A DNA stretch of 64,000 nucleotides. Origin: Nilaparvata lugens (lineage: Eukaryota; Arthropoda; Insecta; Hemiptera; Delphacidae). The stretch lies in NCBI RefSeq assembly GCF_014356525.2, contig NC_052508.1:54632497-54696496 (forward strand), written 5' to 3'. The position numbers and the translations under genes were made by a program. Positions 36,601 to 42,581 of this stretch are shown here, one piece after another (within the stretch, counting starts at the first letter, position 1; every line of letters begins with the position of its first letter). The notes beneath the pieces are model-generated. The model was not told the DNA's origin, did not search any database, and saw only the letters and a program-made list of their open reading frames with translations.

Positions 36601-37589
36601 TCACTTGTCAGAGGCTAGTGTTGCTTCTTAGATGGAGTACAATACAATATTCCTCATAATTAATTTATCTATTCATTCATACATTTATAGATACAATATC
36701 ATTCTCAACCATGAATGATTGGGAAAGAAACAATAGGCTGAATGCCCAAAGCTGTTCTTTTCCCAAATCTAGACAGACATTTTCCAAAAGTGGGCTATGT
36801 TTTCATTCCATAAGTTTTTTCCAATTTTGAGTCCAACATATATATTTATTGCCAATTAGAATATCCAAGACATATTACAAACTCTTTATAATATGACATA
36901 TCATAAAACATATAATTGAATGAACATAATCACTCATACTTGAATGAAATTAAAATAAAATATAAAATCTAGGCATCACTAGCAAAAAGAAAATCTTTGC
37001 CCGCTGGTGAGAGTTGCAAAACTACTAGCAATATTCAGAATATAGATTACTTGAAAACCATAGTATATGATATATAGAATATAATGATTCTTTGATGGTG
37101 GTTTTTCATATCTTAATACACAATAGATGCAATATTATATTCATATATTTTTAACGATTTTGTCTGTAGGGTATTTATGTTAGTAATGGCCAAACCTGGC
37201 GAACCGATTTCAAGTTTTCGTTCCTGGACTTTCATTCTATTATACTATTAGTTTCGATTCACCCAGTTGAATGAGAAGCGTATAAAATTTTTAAATGATT
37301 CAGAACATCATTATTTTTGTAAGTTATTGTATTTGAAAAATTCTTTACTGACACAAGTTTTTCTGTTGCAGCTCAAATTATTGGACATTGCTCATTATTT
37401 TTTGGCGCAAGTCTGGCAAGTATTGTTGAGCTGATATACTTCTTTACTCTGAGACTACTTTGTGAGCTTTATACCAATCAGGAACGAAAGAAAGATGAAG
37501 AGAAGAGAAAAGCGGATACGAAGCAAATATGTGGGGTTCCTCAAGAGGGAAATATCGACTGTAATGAAATTCTAGATTACATTGATTAG
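9184..37589 (+). CDS. Pickpocket-family DEG/ENaC sodium channel, gene B (complete)
   Basis: Complete 11-exon gene, 1605 nt, 534 aa. Exons: 9184-9250, 11616-11745, 19579-19785, 20757-20919, 23297-23433, 24886-25003, 25442-25730, 28623-28679, 30185-30299, 34019-34122, 37372-37589; all borders are GT/AG and the frame is continuous. The protein has a short basic cytoplasmic N-terminus, the gating His-Gly motif (H51-G52 in SSLHGLK), TM1 about 69-88, FPGVAVCN at 112-119, and a large extracellular domain. Its cysteines include 194, 201, 210, 225, 226, 325, 346, 350, 359, 361, 377, 384, 404, 406 and 410. The pore filter is G474-A475-S476, TM2 about 471-492 with E482, and a 40-residue charged tail ends NEILDYID. 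Length is usual for PPK channels. It forms trimeric sodium-selective channels in the plasma membrane by family knowledge; stimulus and tissue are unknown. Introns are loaded with transposons. Confidence 0.94.
9901..10472. mobile_element. Palindromic MITE, 572 bp
   Basis: Inverted repeat over most of its length. It starts ACAGAGTGTCCCACGAAAGG and ends with the complement (CTTTCGTGGGACACTCTGT), flanked by TATAT and ATATA, so TA-type insertion is likely. The arms share ATATCGACCTTAGTTTTCGA and AACGTTTTTGAACTTTTTAT; only the middle is unpaired. No coding capacity was found. Confidence 0.88.
10478..11067. mobile_element. Long-TIR element with transposase remnant, 590 bp
   Basis: Termini are inverted copies for about 120 bp (GAGTGATTATAAAAGGACTT at the left, complement of AAGTCCTTTCATAATAACTC at the right). 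It abuts the preceding MITE with only five bases between. The interior carries the transposase fragment listed separately, so this is a deletion derivative of a DNA transposon. Confidence 0.82.
10556..10835 (-). pseudogene. Mariner/Tc-like transposase C-terminal remnant
   Basis: The minus strand reads TPMDFFLWGFIDDKVYVPPL then PDNLNDL, followed by RVWQEIDYWSDACITLPTA. The DFFLWG block with YVPPLP and the RVWQEIDYR block are hallmarks of DDE/D transposases of the insect mariner/Tc type. The motif is cut off on both sides and cannot be functional. Confidence 0.75.
11097..11245. repeat. Dispersed hairpin repeat, related type
   Basis: Begins with a poly-T/TTATTC stretch, continues CACAATTTACAAATAATAC and contains the small hairpin GGCAAAAGCCTGTG. 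The layout resembles the hairpin-bearing repeats near 8067 and 36660, though the sequence differs. Confidence 0.35.
11616..11745 (+). CDS. Gene B exon 2 (HG motif)
   Basis: Acceptor AAATTGCAG, donor AG|GTGAGA; 130 nt like exon 2 of C. Encodes RIPRGKSRSILQILKDLVFS then YIQKSSLHGLKILADSNQNMFQ. The SSLHGLK string is the conserved N-terminal gating motif of DEG/ENaC proteins. Confidence 0.92.
12028..12412 (-). mobile_element. 5'-truncated LINE fragment (reverse transcriptase C-terminus)
   Basis: The minus strand at 12194-12412 encodes SYETRYEHLLRDETHRKASF then VKGVISVGIHLFNALPTHL, the typical end of a non-LTR retrotransposon ORF2. The element's 3' end runs to a short (TATC)n tail near 12028-12048, as expected for a LINE terminus. 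The rest of the ORF is absent. Confidence 0.65.
12950..13180 (-). repeat. Dispersed hairpin-bearing repeat (copy 2, inverted)
   Basis: Contains the clearest form of the palindrome: GGGAAAGGAACAGTTTTGGG, CTTTAAGCCTG, then TTGTTCCTTTCCC, giving a stem of about 12 bp with an inner GGCTT/AAGCC stem. Inverted relative to the copies at 8067 and 36660. Confidence 0.6.
13475..14310 (+). repeat. Four tandem 209-bp units in the foldback left arm
   Basis: Units start at 13475, 13684, 13894 and 14103, each with CGTCACGTCCCAGGGTGGTC, a G-rich stretch, AACGCGCGTTTATAAAATCG and a final AAAATAAAATATCTCG. Units differ by few substitutions or single-base indels, so the amplification is recent. A single unit in opposite orientation lies at 17965-18175. 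A short open frame of about 62 codons spans each unit and is a by-product of the repeat. Confidence 0.95.
14711..17565. other. Interior of the foldback element
   Basis: Holds the MITE at 15022-15276 and a hairpin-repeat fragment near 16975-17035. Short open frames (plus 16603-16818; minus 16037-16309 and 16522-16746) do not resemble any protein I know. No transposase signature was seen. Confidence 0.45.
15022..15276. mobile_element. MITE, 255 bp, TA target duplication
   Basis: Terminal inverted repeats AAGCTGCGTTTACACCAAAG and, at the other end, the complement of CGGTGTAAACGCAGCTT (one mismatch over 26 bp), each flanked by TA. Internally AATCTAATAGAATCTATA-type and TTGTTAATAACTT blocks are repeated in both directions. 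Confidence 0.88.
18340..18975. repeat. Direct and inverted repeats with CATTCAACAGGTGGCC
   Basis: Blocks beginning GAAAATGAAACTTTTGCC and CATTCAACAGGTGGC recur at about 18385, 18730 and, shortened, 18893. Inverted forms (GGCCACCTGTTGA) occur near 18550 and 18940. All share the GAATGACCTCTTATTTT or GAGGTCATTCAC phrase. Probably a compound non-autonomous element beside the foldback element. Confidence 0.55.
19579..19785 (+). CDS. Gene B exon 3 (TM1 and FPGVAVCN)
   Basis: Acceptor GAAATTTACAG, donor AAT|GTAAGT; 207 nt as in gene C. Encodes FFSSSVILFCLIMTCINIAS (TM1), SYYTYEDAAHITVMKSD, then ISSIPFPGVAVCNANTIKKS. The FP..(A/V)xCN string just after TM1 is diagnostic for the family. Confidence 0.95.
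20757..20919 (+). CDS. Gene B exon 4
   Basis: 163 nt; encodes KGNANMSFEETYHILESLSL and 34 further residues of the finger/knuckle region, ending LVNE at a phase-0 donor GAG|GTAAGT. The opening KGNANMSF.ETY is identical to exon 4 of gene C apart from one residue. Confidence 0.9.
21015..21378 (+). mobile_element. Non-autonomous Helitron, 364 bp
   Basis: Starts TCTATAATATAATGAAGG after an A and ends in CTAG followed by T. The 3' hairpin is AACCC-TTGCGGAGCAC-GGGTT about 10 bp before the end. This is the expected Helitron structure, with no target duplication. The family recurs at 36064-36304 and 49353-50306. Confidence 0.8.
21475..22470 (-). mobile_element. CA-bearing dispersed element, copy 2 of 5 (inverted)
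   Basis: Reverse-oriented copy ending CAAGGAAAGTTGTGTGAGTG then CGCCATACCAGA. Its internal array has expanded to about 350 bp of GT on this strand. The other landmarks, such as the ACGGCTCCAACGATTTTGATC segment, are kept. Confidence 0.8.
21611..21966 (+). repeat. (GT)n microsatellite, about 355 bp
   Basis: Almost pure GT repeat with single extra T or G interruptions inside the CA-bearing element. Val-Cys and His-Thr open frames across it are artefacts of the repeat. Confidence 0.97.
22631..22893. mobile_element. MITE, about 263 bp
   Basis: Terminal inverted repeats GAGGCCCAATTCACACAGAA and the complement of TTCTGTGTGAATTGGGCCTC are perfect over 20 bp. The interior is rich in GCCACGCCAC-type subrepeats facing both ways. 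No target duplication is obvious. Confidence 0.85.
23297..23433 (+). CDS. Gene B exon 5
   Basis: Acceptor CAATTTTCAG, donor GG|GTGAGT; 137 nt as in gene C. Encodes LSHSCDDMLKTCMFRSKQTP then CMNLFRQSSLPDGRSCCVSK and NSIVS. Cys 194, 201, 210, 225 and 226 fit the conserved disulfide pattern of the finger/thumb region. Confidence 0.93.
24030..24150. repeat. Dispersed hairpin repeat fragment
   Basis: TTATTTATTAGAACAGTCAC leads to GGAAAGAGAAACAGGCAATT GCC and AAAAACTTC, a layout like the palindromic repeats at 8067 and 12950 but more diverged. Confidence 0.35.
24350..24615. other. Unclassified GC-richer block in intron 5 of gene B
   Basis: GACGGGTGAC occurs at about 24414 and 24592, with GACGGGATGTCCAGGTGACG between. 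The block is noticeably richer in GC than its flanks. It looks like part of a mobile element; I cannot name the family. Confidence 0.3.
24886..25003 (+). CDS. Gene B exon 6
   Basis: 118 nt, acceptor CATTTGCAG, donor GAA|GTAAGT. Encodes ESEPTSWFLEWSGEQFGLSV then ILDLETDEYLPSSQTFGAE. The LDLET(D/N)EYLP and final GAE are shared with gene C; gene C is nine bases longer here. Confidence 0.9.
25442..25730 (+). CDS. Gene B exon 7 (FDPRSHPYS, ECQFRC)
   Basis: 289 nt, acceptor TACTTGCAG, donor A|GTAAGA. Encodes ILIFDPRSHPYSLTYGVSSI, the VDNNTYA segment, YSVSECQFRC and PCECYLYKH. These are the thumb-domain cysteines conserved across PPK proteins. Gene C has 95 residues here against 96. Confidence 0.95.
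25811..25937. mobile_element. Palindromic MITE, about 127 bp
   Basis: Arms GAGCCGGTTACATTTTGACC and the complement of GGTTAAAATTCAACCGGCTT are inverted. Both arms continue through GATTAATTCCACGAGAACCA and its complement. A related copy lies at 56937-57061 and a half copy at 5649-5722. Confidence 0.75.
26407..26595 (+). repeat. 79-bp tandem repeat, two and a half copies
   Basis: CTTTTGTATCTTCTCA begins at 26435 and again at 26514. Each copy continues AGCAACGTGTTGCATCCGA, GAGATACACGAGGAGCTTTT and GAGATACGTCC. A partial third copy (GTATCTTCCCATAAGCAACA) precedes them. Confidence 0.8.
26976..27802 (+). mobile_element. CA-bearing dispersed element, copy 3 of 5
   Basis: Starts TGGTGTGGCGCACTCACAC, has TTTCCTTGCC near the start and GGGCAAGGAAAGTAAAAA at the end. 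The internal CA array is short (about 46 bp at 27619-27664). It lies in intron 7 of gene B. Confidence 0.82.
28467..28652 (+). repeat. 93-bp tandem duplication of intron end plus part of exon 8
   Basis: Two near-identical units (28467-28559 and 28560-28652) each contain 50 bp of intron, the acceptor CTCATACAG and the first 35-36 bases of exon 8. The upstream copy runs into GGATAAG, creating an in-frame TAA after NHSFEECSMSG, and has no donor. Splicing to the upstream acceptor would therefore truncate the protein before TM2. Confidence 0.9.
28623..28679 (+). CDS. Gene B exon 8 (small cysteine exon)
   Basis: 57 nt, donor GAG|GTAAGA. Encodes HSFEECSMSGLNCVSNYR. Phase 1 in and phase 1 out, so skipping would keep the frame. 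Cys 377 and 384 match those in A and C. Confidence 0.88.
29834..30114. mobile_element. MITE with long terminal inverted repeats, 281 bp
   Basis: Ends TATCATAGAGAAACAATAGC and the complement of ACTATTGTTTCTCTATGATA. The pairing continues for about 90 bp on each side through GTAGATATCCCATGG and TTTATGTCGCAAC. The unpaired centre is only about 90 bp. Confidence 0.88.
30185..30299 (+). CDS. Gene B exon 9 (CxCPxxC)
   Basis: 115 nt, acceptor TTTTTGCAG, donor AG|GTGAGT. Encodes RNYFEDFNSMLEDCRCPPSC then ESVLYQTSTYNLNIDQD. Cys 404, 406 and 410 form the conserved motif. Confidence 0.95.
30822..32749 (+). repeat. 1.9-kb dispersed repeat, copy 1
   Basis: Starts near TTATAGGTCTAAGTGAAATA and ends near ATAACGTGACAA. 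It is collinear with 61118-63430 along its whole length, apart from an insertion in that copy. Landmarks include GCCGAATCTCGCACCCTGAG and TGATGCCAAGCAGGAGGCTA. No coding region or terminal repeat was found, so it may be a solo LTR or a long non-autonomous element. Confidence 0.85.
32955..33979. mobile_element. Foldback-type element, 1025 bp
   Basis: Arms of roughly 300 bp are inverted copies: TAGTCCAGTCAACGAAAGG at the left and the complement of CATTCGTTGCCTGGACTA at the right. Both arms hold ACTCCACAGCTC and CCTCACCCCTACCC. The element ends 39 bp before exon 10 of gene B, so it touches the polypyrimidine and branch-point zone. Confidence 0.85.
34019..34122 (+). CDS. Gene B exon 10
   Basis: 104 nt, acceptor TATTTTTCAG, donor G|GTAAGC. 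Encodes NPNNQNESHVFIYFENMFVN then SYEREPIYTSMELF. The EREPIYT string is identical in gene C and nearly so in A. Confidence 0.94.
34480..35370 (-). pseudogene. Penelope-like element fragment (GIY-YIG domain), degenerate
   Basis: The minus strand encodes, in shifted frames, IHRLISIPLTEEDYQTELNT, then the linker at 34878-35081, then LKCNTCQKFYIEQTGLSFKI and RYNEHIK. The CxxCxxxYIGQTG-like block with SFK.R..EH is the GIY-YIG endonuclease of Penelope retroelements; here the usual Gly is Glu. Frameshifts and stops show it is dead. Confidence 0.78.
35371..35641 (-). pseudogene. ND1: NUMT: nuclear copy of mitochondrial nd1 (N-terminal part)
   Basis: The minus strand encodes ILISVAFHVLLERRVSGFIQ then ARRSPSRVGYIGILQPFKDA and IKLFSRE, the unmistakable N-terminus of NADH dehydrogenase subunit 1. 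It is followed in order by trnL and rrnL, as in insect mitochondrial DNA. Reading continues only about 75-80 codons before it breaks. Not expected to be expressed. Confidence 0.9.
35655..35717 (-). pseudogene. trnL1: NUMT: mitochondrial tRNA-Leu(UAG) copy
   Basis: 63 nt between nd1 and rrnL. On the minus strand the acceptor strands TGCTAAT and GTTAGTA pair (with G-T wobbles) and the anticodon loop reads CT-TAG-AA. Carried along as part of the mitochondrial segment. Confidence 0.82.
35718..35895 (-). pseudogene. rrnL: NUMT: 3' end of mitochondrial 16S rRNA
   Basis: The minus strand includes GACCTCGATGTTGAATTAA, AGGTCTGTTCGCCCTTTAAA, AACCGGCGTGGGCCAGGTTG and TCAGTACGAAAGGACTTTAA, the strongly conserved 3' part of insect 16S rRNA. 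The copy stops exactly where the 19-bp inverted repeat begins. Confidence 0.93.
36064..36304 (+). mobile_element. Non-autonomous Helitron, 241 bp
   Basis: Starts TCTTTAATATAATAAAGG after an A and ends CTAG before T. It shares GACGCATCATCACGTCTGAA with the copy at 21015-21378. The 3' hairpin is modified to CCCTTGCGGGCGGAGCACGG. Confidence 0.75.
36660..36840 (+). repeat. Dispersed hairpin-bearing repeat (copy 3)
   Basis: TACATTTATAGATACAATAT leads to GGGAAAGAAACAATAGGCTG, AATGCCCAAAGCTGTTCTTT TCCC and ends TTTTGAGTCCAACATA. Same order of blocks as the copy at 8067. Confidence 0.6.
37372..37589 (+). CDS. Gene B terminal exon 11 (filter, TM2, C-tail)
   Basis: Acceptor TTTCTGTTGCAG. Encodes QIIGHCSLFFGASLASIVEL, IYFFTLRLLCELYTNQ and a charged tail ending NEILDYID, stop TAG. 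Closest to the terminal exon of gene A. An AATAAA at 37680-37685 is the nearest poly(A) hexamer. Confidence 0.95.
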
Positions 37590-37601
37590 ATTATTCCTCA
37601 G

Positions 37602-37680
37602 CAATTCCACAAATGAGTTACACGTTTTATCTATTTTGAAACTGTTGTGAAGTCTCACGATAGAGAGCCGATTTACTCTA
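37602..37680 (+). pseudogene. Degenerate duplicate of PPK exon 10
   Basis: ATTCCTCAG then CAATTCCACAAATGAGTTAC, ACGTTTTATCTATTTTGAAA and AGAGAGCCGATTTACTCT align along exon 10 of B (34019-34122), with small deletions that shift the frame and bring in stops. It starts 12 bp after the gene B stop codon and still has an AG acceptor. It is probably a relic of another gene copy, now in the 3' UTR or intergenic region. Confidence 0.8.
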
Positions 37681-37956
37681 ATAAATAGTAACTACTCCAT
37701 GAAACGTTTTATAGACCACTGAGTGTTAGTGGGCCTACTTGGACACTATTTCCAGCAATGCATATTGAAATGACTGCAAAAACAACAATCGTCTTCTAGA
37801 GTTTCAAATTAGGCTAATTGTACACCGTGTCTGATCTTCAGGATAGTTTCTGCGCATGCACAAGCTCTCTGACAATCAATGCATTCAAACCTATAATAGG
37901 CACTGAACAGGTCTTATGGGAAATGAGCTAAATTCATGTTCTTCGTTCACTGTGTA

Positions 37957-38210
37957 GGAGTGGCCGTAGTCGAGTGGATCAGATGCTGGCTTTATGATTC
38001 AGAGGCCCGGGTTCAAATCCCGGCCCGGGCAAGATATTTATCTCGGGCCACTCCCGTGTTTCGGATGGACACGTTAAGCCGTCGGTCCCGGCTGCCTAAA
38101 AAGCAGTCGTTAGGTCATGTCAGAGGCCTTGAAATTAATCAGTTGCGACCTGAAAACTCTGACACCAGACCTGAGCCAGCCAGGTCACACGATATTGTTA
38201 TTATTATTAT
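37957..38210 (+). mobile_element. tRNA-derived SINE with 8-bp target duplication
   Basis: Starts with a tRNA-like head: A box near TAGTCGAGTGG (37968) and B box GGGTTCAAATCC (about 38010). It continues with the arthropod SINE core GTTAAGCCGTCGGTCCCGGC and ends in (TTA)n. ACTGTGTA at 37949-37956 and 38211-38218 is a perfect target-site duplication. The long frame 37936-38301 is not a gene. Confidence 0.9.
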
Positions 38211-38218
38211 ACTGTGTA

Positions 38219-39091
38219 TAACACTTCTGTCACTGAGTTATAGTGCTGTAATGTTATTACTATCAATACTTAGTAACCACTGCATCTTATCACTTGGATA
38301 GATTTGAATAGTGTCACGTGTGATTCTTCTAATCAGTTCAAAGATTATAATAGATTACTTGTAAAGTGATGTTCCAATCTATGATCTAAATTCTAAACAT
38401 TCATACCATTATGGATAAAATCATAGATTAAGTAAACAGGTTAGATCTGTGATGAAACTTAAATGAGTGCTTTGTTTCTCAAGTTGAATAACAATTGATA
38501 AATAATAGCCTATAAGGGATGGAAAGCTACAAATGTTCAGTTCATGAATACTGAAATTCCTCCCATAGTACTTTTTATAAACATTTGTTGCCTAAATAAT
38601 AGATATTGTTTATTTTAAATTTCAGGCAGCATGAGAAATGATTGAATTATTATATGCTATTTTATCATAGAAACAATTCGAAATCGATCAATAACCCATG
38701 ACGAAAGCAATCAACGATTCCATGTCTTCGTGTCATCACGACTGTTGAAATCTTATCAGTAATGCATATCTGAGAATATTTTCTTGTATTGATGTATCAC
38801 GATTAATAATATTACTGACTCAGCAAAAAAATAAATTATCCTGTATTAATCCTGTTCCATGCATACTATTATCATTTTATCCTGTATAGAGTAGCAACTA
38901 TCAATGTACACCACAGAGAAGAGGATCCCTTCTCTGTGTGTACACGAAAGAAAGTAGACTTACTTGCGTTTCTCCATAGGAGCTACATCTAGCGTCGATT
39001 GTCACCAAGATTTGAGCATCTAGTTCCCCTATTCCTCACAAGGTGGCAGACGTATCCAATACTATATCATAGAGAAAAGTTAAGGCTAAAA
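38219..39091. other. Intergenic B-C, little recognised
   Basis: AT-rich and without an exon. One strong hairpin lies at 38911-38938 (CACAGAGAAG paired with CTTCTCTGTG). A short ATATCATAGAGAAA fragment near 39064 matches the terminus of the MITE at 29834. Confidence 0.4.
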
Positions 39092-39736
39092 TCTGGTGTG
39101 GCGCACTCACACAACTTTCCTTGCCGTTATGAAAATTGATCACCTGACGCTAGTGTTCACGCGCATCTCAAGTCTACTATTCAAAGATCTGCCAGCTGGT
39201 GACAGGACAATAACGCTGGAGACACACGAAGTCTGCTATCTCTTCATAGTGAATGATTTAATAGAATCAACAGTTGCCAACAGTTTGCATTATTGAATGA
39301 ACACATTTTCTCGAATTTCGAGCTTATTCTCAATTTTAGGTGGAAATGTCACTAAACATTAATTGTAGAGATTTTCATTCTCAATGTTTTCCACTTGGAA
39401 ATTTTTGTTTAAATTGTATCTGAAGCCTGATAATTGGGAATCTATCTGCATTGATGGGGCGGAGCTCCTGAAATTTTTACAGATATGGGACTTGTGGCAG
39501 TTGATAGAGCTTATCAATGACTATTTTAGGTATAAATTTGATCAAAATCGTTGGAGCCATTTTCGAGAAAATCGCGAAAACCCCTGTTTTCGACAACATT
39601 TTCGCCATTTTAGCCGCCATCTTGAATTGGATTTGTTCGAGTCGAATCCTTATAAGGGAAGGACCTTGAGTTCCAAATTTCAAGTCATTCCGTTGATTGA
39701 GAGATGAGATATCGTGTACACAGACGCACATACACT

Positions 39737-39814
<78 letters not shown>

Positions 39815-39966
39815 ACACACACACACACACATACAGACCAATACCCAAAAAACACTTTTTTGGACTCAGGGGACCTTGAAACGTATAGAAATTTAGAAAT
39901 TGGGGTACCTTAATTTTTTTTAGGAAAGCAATACTTTCCTTACCTATAGGGCAAGGAAAGTAAAAA
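39092..39966 (+). mobile_element. CA-bearing dispersed element, copy 4 of 5
   Basis: ATCTGGTGTGGCGCACTCAC to GGGCAAGGAAAGTAAAAA, with a CA array of about 90 bp at 39741-39831. Nearly identical to copies 3 and 5 outside the array, so recently mobile or homogenised. Confidence 0.85.
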
Positions 39967-41104
39967 ACCATTTTTTCCATAGACATGTTTATTTGATGTG
40001 CGCTACATAATGATTACTTTGTATTATAACGTGAGAATGACATAACTTGTTTACAGGTTGGATGATGTAATGGAAATGTATGAATTGTACGTGTAAAAGT
40101 TAATCTCTAAAATACAATGATGTTTCCTGTGATGTATAAAATGTGGGTAGAGGTACGAATTATTTATTCAATGATCTGATATACATGAATGTATTCTTTC
40201 ATAGTTCAAAATCTTGACTCAGGTACCGTGATTATGATAGTATAGCTGTTTAGTTTGAATTGATTTTTGAAATCAATATTACAGAAATTTTGTATGAATA
40301 GAATAGCTTTGAAGAGAACTCATATTCTTTCACGATATTTGATGAGCGTTGAAAACAGAAAACGTTTAATGTAGGATTTCCCTGATGGAAAGGAAAGATA
40401 TTATTATTTGATTATTCATTTACTCAATCATGTACAATCATTACATCTTTATGAAAGGACACTCTGGGCTGAACTACACACATTTTCTTTGAACCGTATT
40501 TGTAGGTGAAATCTCTTTCTAAGCTTCAAAGATAACATCATACTCTGCCATTGCCAAGTACTCTGTATTGAACTGGAGATAGGGATAGCCTATTGAAAAT
40601 GAGTAAGATAGGTAGTATTGAAAATGAATAGGATATTGAAAATGAGTTCACAAAAAGGAGTTAAGCTGTCCTTTTCTTAGATATGAATCTCCGCTTTCAA
40701 ATTTTCCCATTTCAAAGGAAGCCCGATGGTATTTCATGAGTAATAATTGAATTTACGTGTGTGTGTGCTTGATAAATCAACAATGATATGACAGTGGACA
40801 ATCAACCAATTCAGTGATGTAAATTTAGCTGTATCTCCTGATGTAAAAGTGATTGACATTATCTTAAATACTTTCTCAGCCAACTATTGTATTCCCTATT
40901 GTAAGAGAGAAAGGAGAGTCCAATCGTTCAGAGAAAAGTATTTTTATTGGCTTTTTAATGTTGTATACTGACAAAATTGAGTGCGCGATTTCTGGATATT
41001 TCATTGACTCCATTCTATAAGAACAGAAGCTAACAGAACAGAGGATTATAGCTCAGCGTAGGTACTACTGTACTTGCATATACTGAATCCTACAGATTCG
41101 AGAG
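39967..41104. other. Intergenic upstream of gene C
   Basis: No repeat or exon recognised. The proximal part should include the promoter of gene C. A GACAATCAACCAATTCAGTG block near 40797 loosely resembles GATGATCAATCAATTGGTTT upstream of gene B near 8851. Confidence 0.35.
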
Positions 41105-41154
41105 TATTGAACTGATTGAAACACATTTGAGCTACCCTAACGTCTGTTGTTAAT
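41105..41154 (+). promoter_or_regulatory. 5' leader of gene C conserved with gene B
   Basis: TATTGAACTGATTGAAACAC followed by ATTTGAG, ending TGTTAATATG at the start codon. It corresponds to 9129-9183 upstream of gene B. Confidence 0.5.
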
Positions 41155-41221
41155 ATGAGTCAGAAAGTGATAACCTGTGTGGGACTGCTTTATCCAGCTG
41201 AGCTCAGAAGAAAGAATCGTA
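41155..41221 (+). CDS. Gene C exon 1 (start)
   Basis: Encodes MSQKVITCVGLLYPAELRRK plus NR; 67 nt, phase 1, donor A|GTGAGT. Same length and donor as in gene B. Confidence 0.88.
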
Positions 41222-42550
41222 GTGAGTATTATATCATTTCATATATGTGTGTTATTAGCATTCTATTGAGGAAACATTTATTTGTTGCTGACTTTTGGGA
41301 TCTGTAGGATGAATTTAGAGAACTCACCTTTATAACAGTGAGCACGTTTTCAGCACTTCTATTAGGTCATGGTCATCGTGGAGCATGGATGAATAATGAA
41401 CATGAGACTGTTGATTTTTAGAACCCTTCATTGTAAATGAATAGAATTATAACACTATATTGACTTTATGAAGACTCTTACTTGTATAACTAAAGATACG
41501 TATAACGTGAGTATTTTTTATTTGATGTACTAAATAGAAGAATTGAGTAAAATAATTTGCTATTGCGATTTCTCATTTGAAAACTGTGAGTTGACAGGAA
41601 GGGAAGCCTGATGAAAAATGGTTTAGAAAAGCTTTTGACAGTTGATCTTACTGATAAGCAATTCTTGGGGAAGTAGGAATTCAGGCACCTGCTAATCTCG
41701 TAGAGTGATCACATGAAGAGTTGACTGATCTGAATATCATTGATGTGTTTAAAAGCAGCTTTCTGATGGTTCGGAACCCACCGTGAGCTGTGGGTCCACT
41801 AATCTCCTATCATAAATCTTTTCATCACCTACACACGAGCCTGTAGAGCATCAGGCTACACTTTAAAAAATCTGGTGTGGCGCACTCACACAACTTTCCT
41901 TGCCGTTATGAAAATTGATCACTGACGCTAGTGTTCCCGCGCATCTCAAGTCTACTATTCAAATATTTGAGCCAGCTGGTGACAGGGCAATAACGCTGGA
42001 GACACACATGAGGTCTGCTATCTCTTCATAGTGAATGATTTAATAGAATCAACAATAATTTGCAATTGAATAATCACATTTTCTCGAATTTAAAGCTTAT
42101 TTTCAATTTTAGGTGAAAATGTTACTGAACATTAATTGTAGAGATTTTCATGCTCAATCTACTCCACTTGATTTTCTTTGTTTCAATTGTATCTGAAGCC
42201 TGATAATTGGGAATCTATCTGCATTGATGGGGCGGAGCTCCTGAAATTTTTACAGATATGGGACTTGTGGCAGTGGATAGAGCTTATCGATGACTTTTTT
42301 AGGTATGAATTTGATCAAAATCGTTGGAGCCGTTTCCGAGAAAATCACGAAAAACCCTGTTTTTGACAACATTTTCGCCATTTTAGCCGCCATCTTGAAT
42401 TGCATTTGATCGAAATTGTTCGTGTCGGATCCTTATAGTGAAAGGACCTTAAGTTCCAAATTTCAAGTCATTCCGTTAATTGGGAGATGAGATATCGTGT
42501 ACACAGACGCACATACACACATACACACACACACACACACCACACACACA

Positions 42551-42581
<31 letters not shown>

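Noticed and set aside
37960..38035. Functional tRNA gene
   Set aside because: A and B boxes are present but the cloverleaf is not complete and the sequence continues into a SINE body and tail.
37936..38301. 121-codon open frame between genes B and C
   Set aside because: It covers the SINE, including its tRNA-like promoter boxes and TTA tail; no protein similarity.
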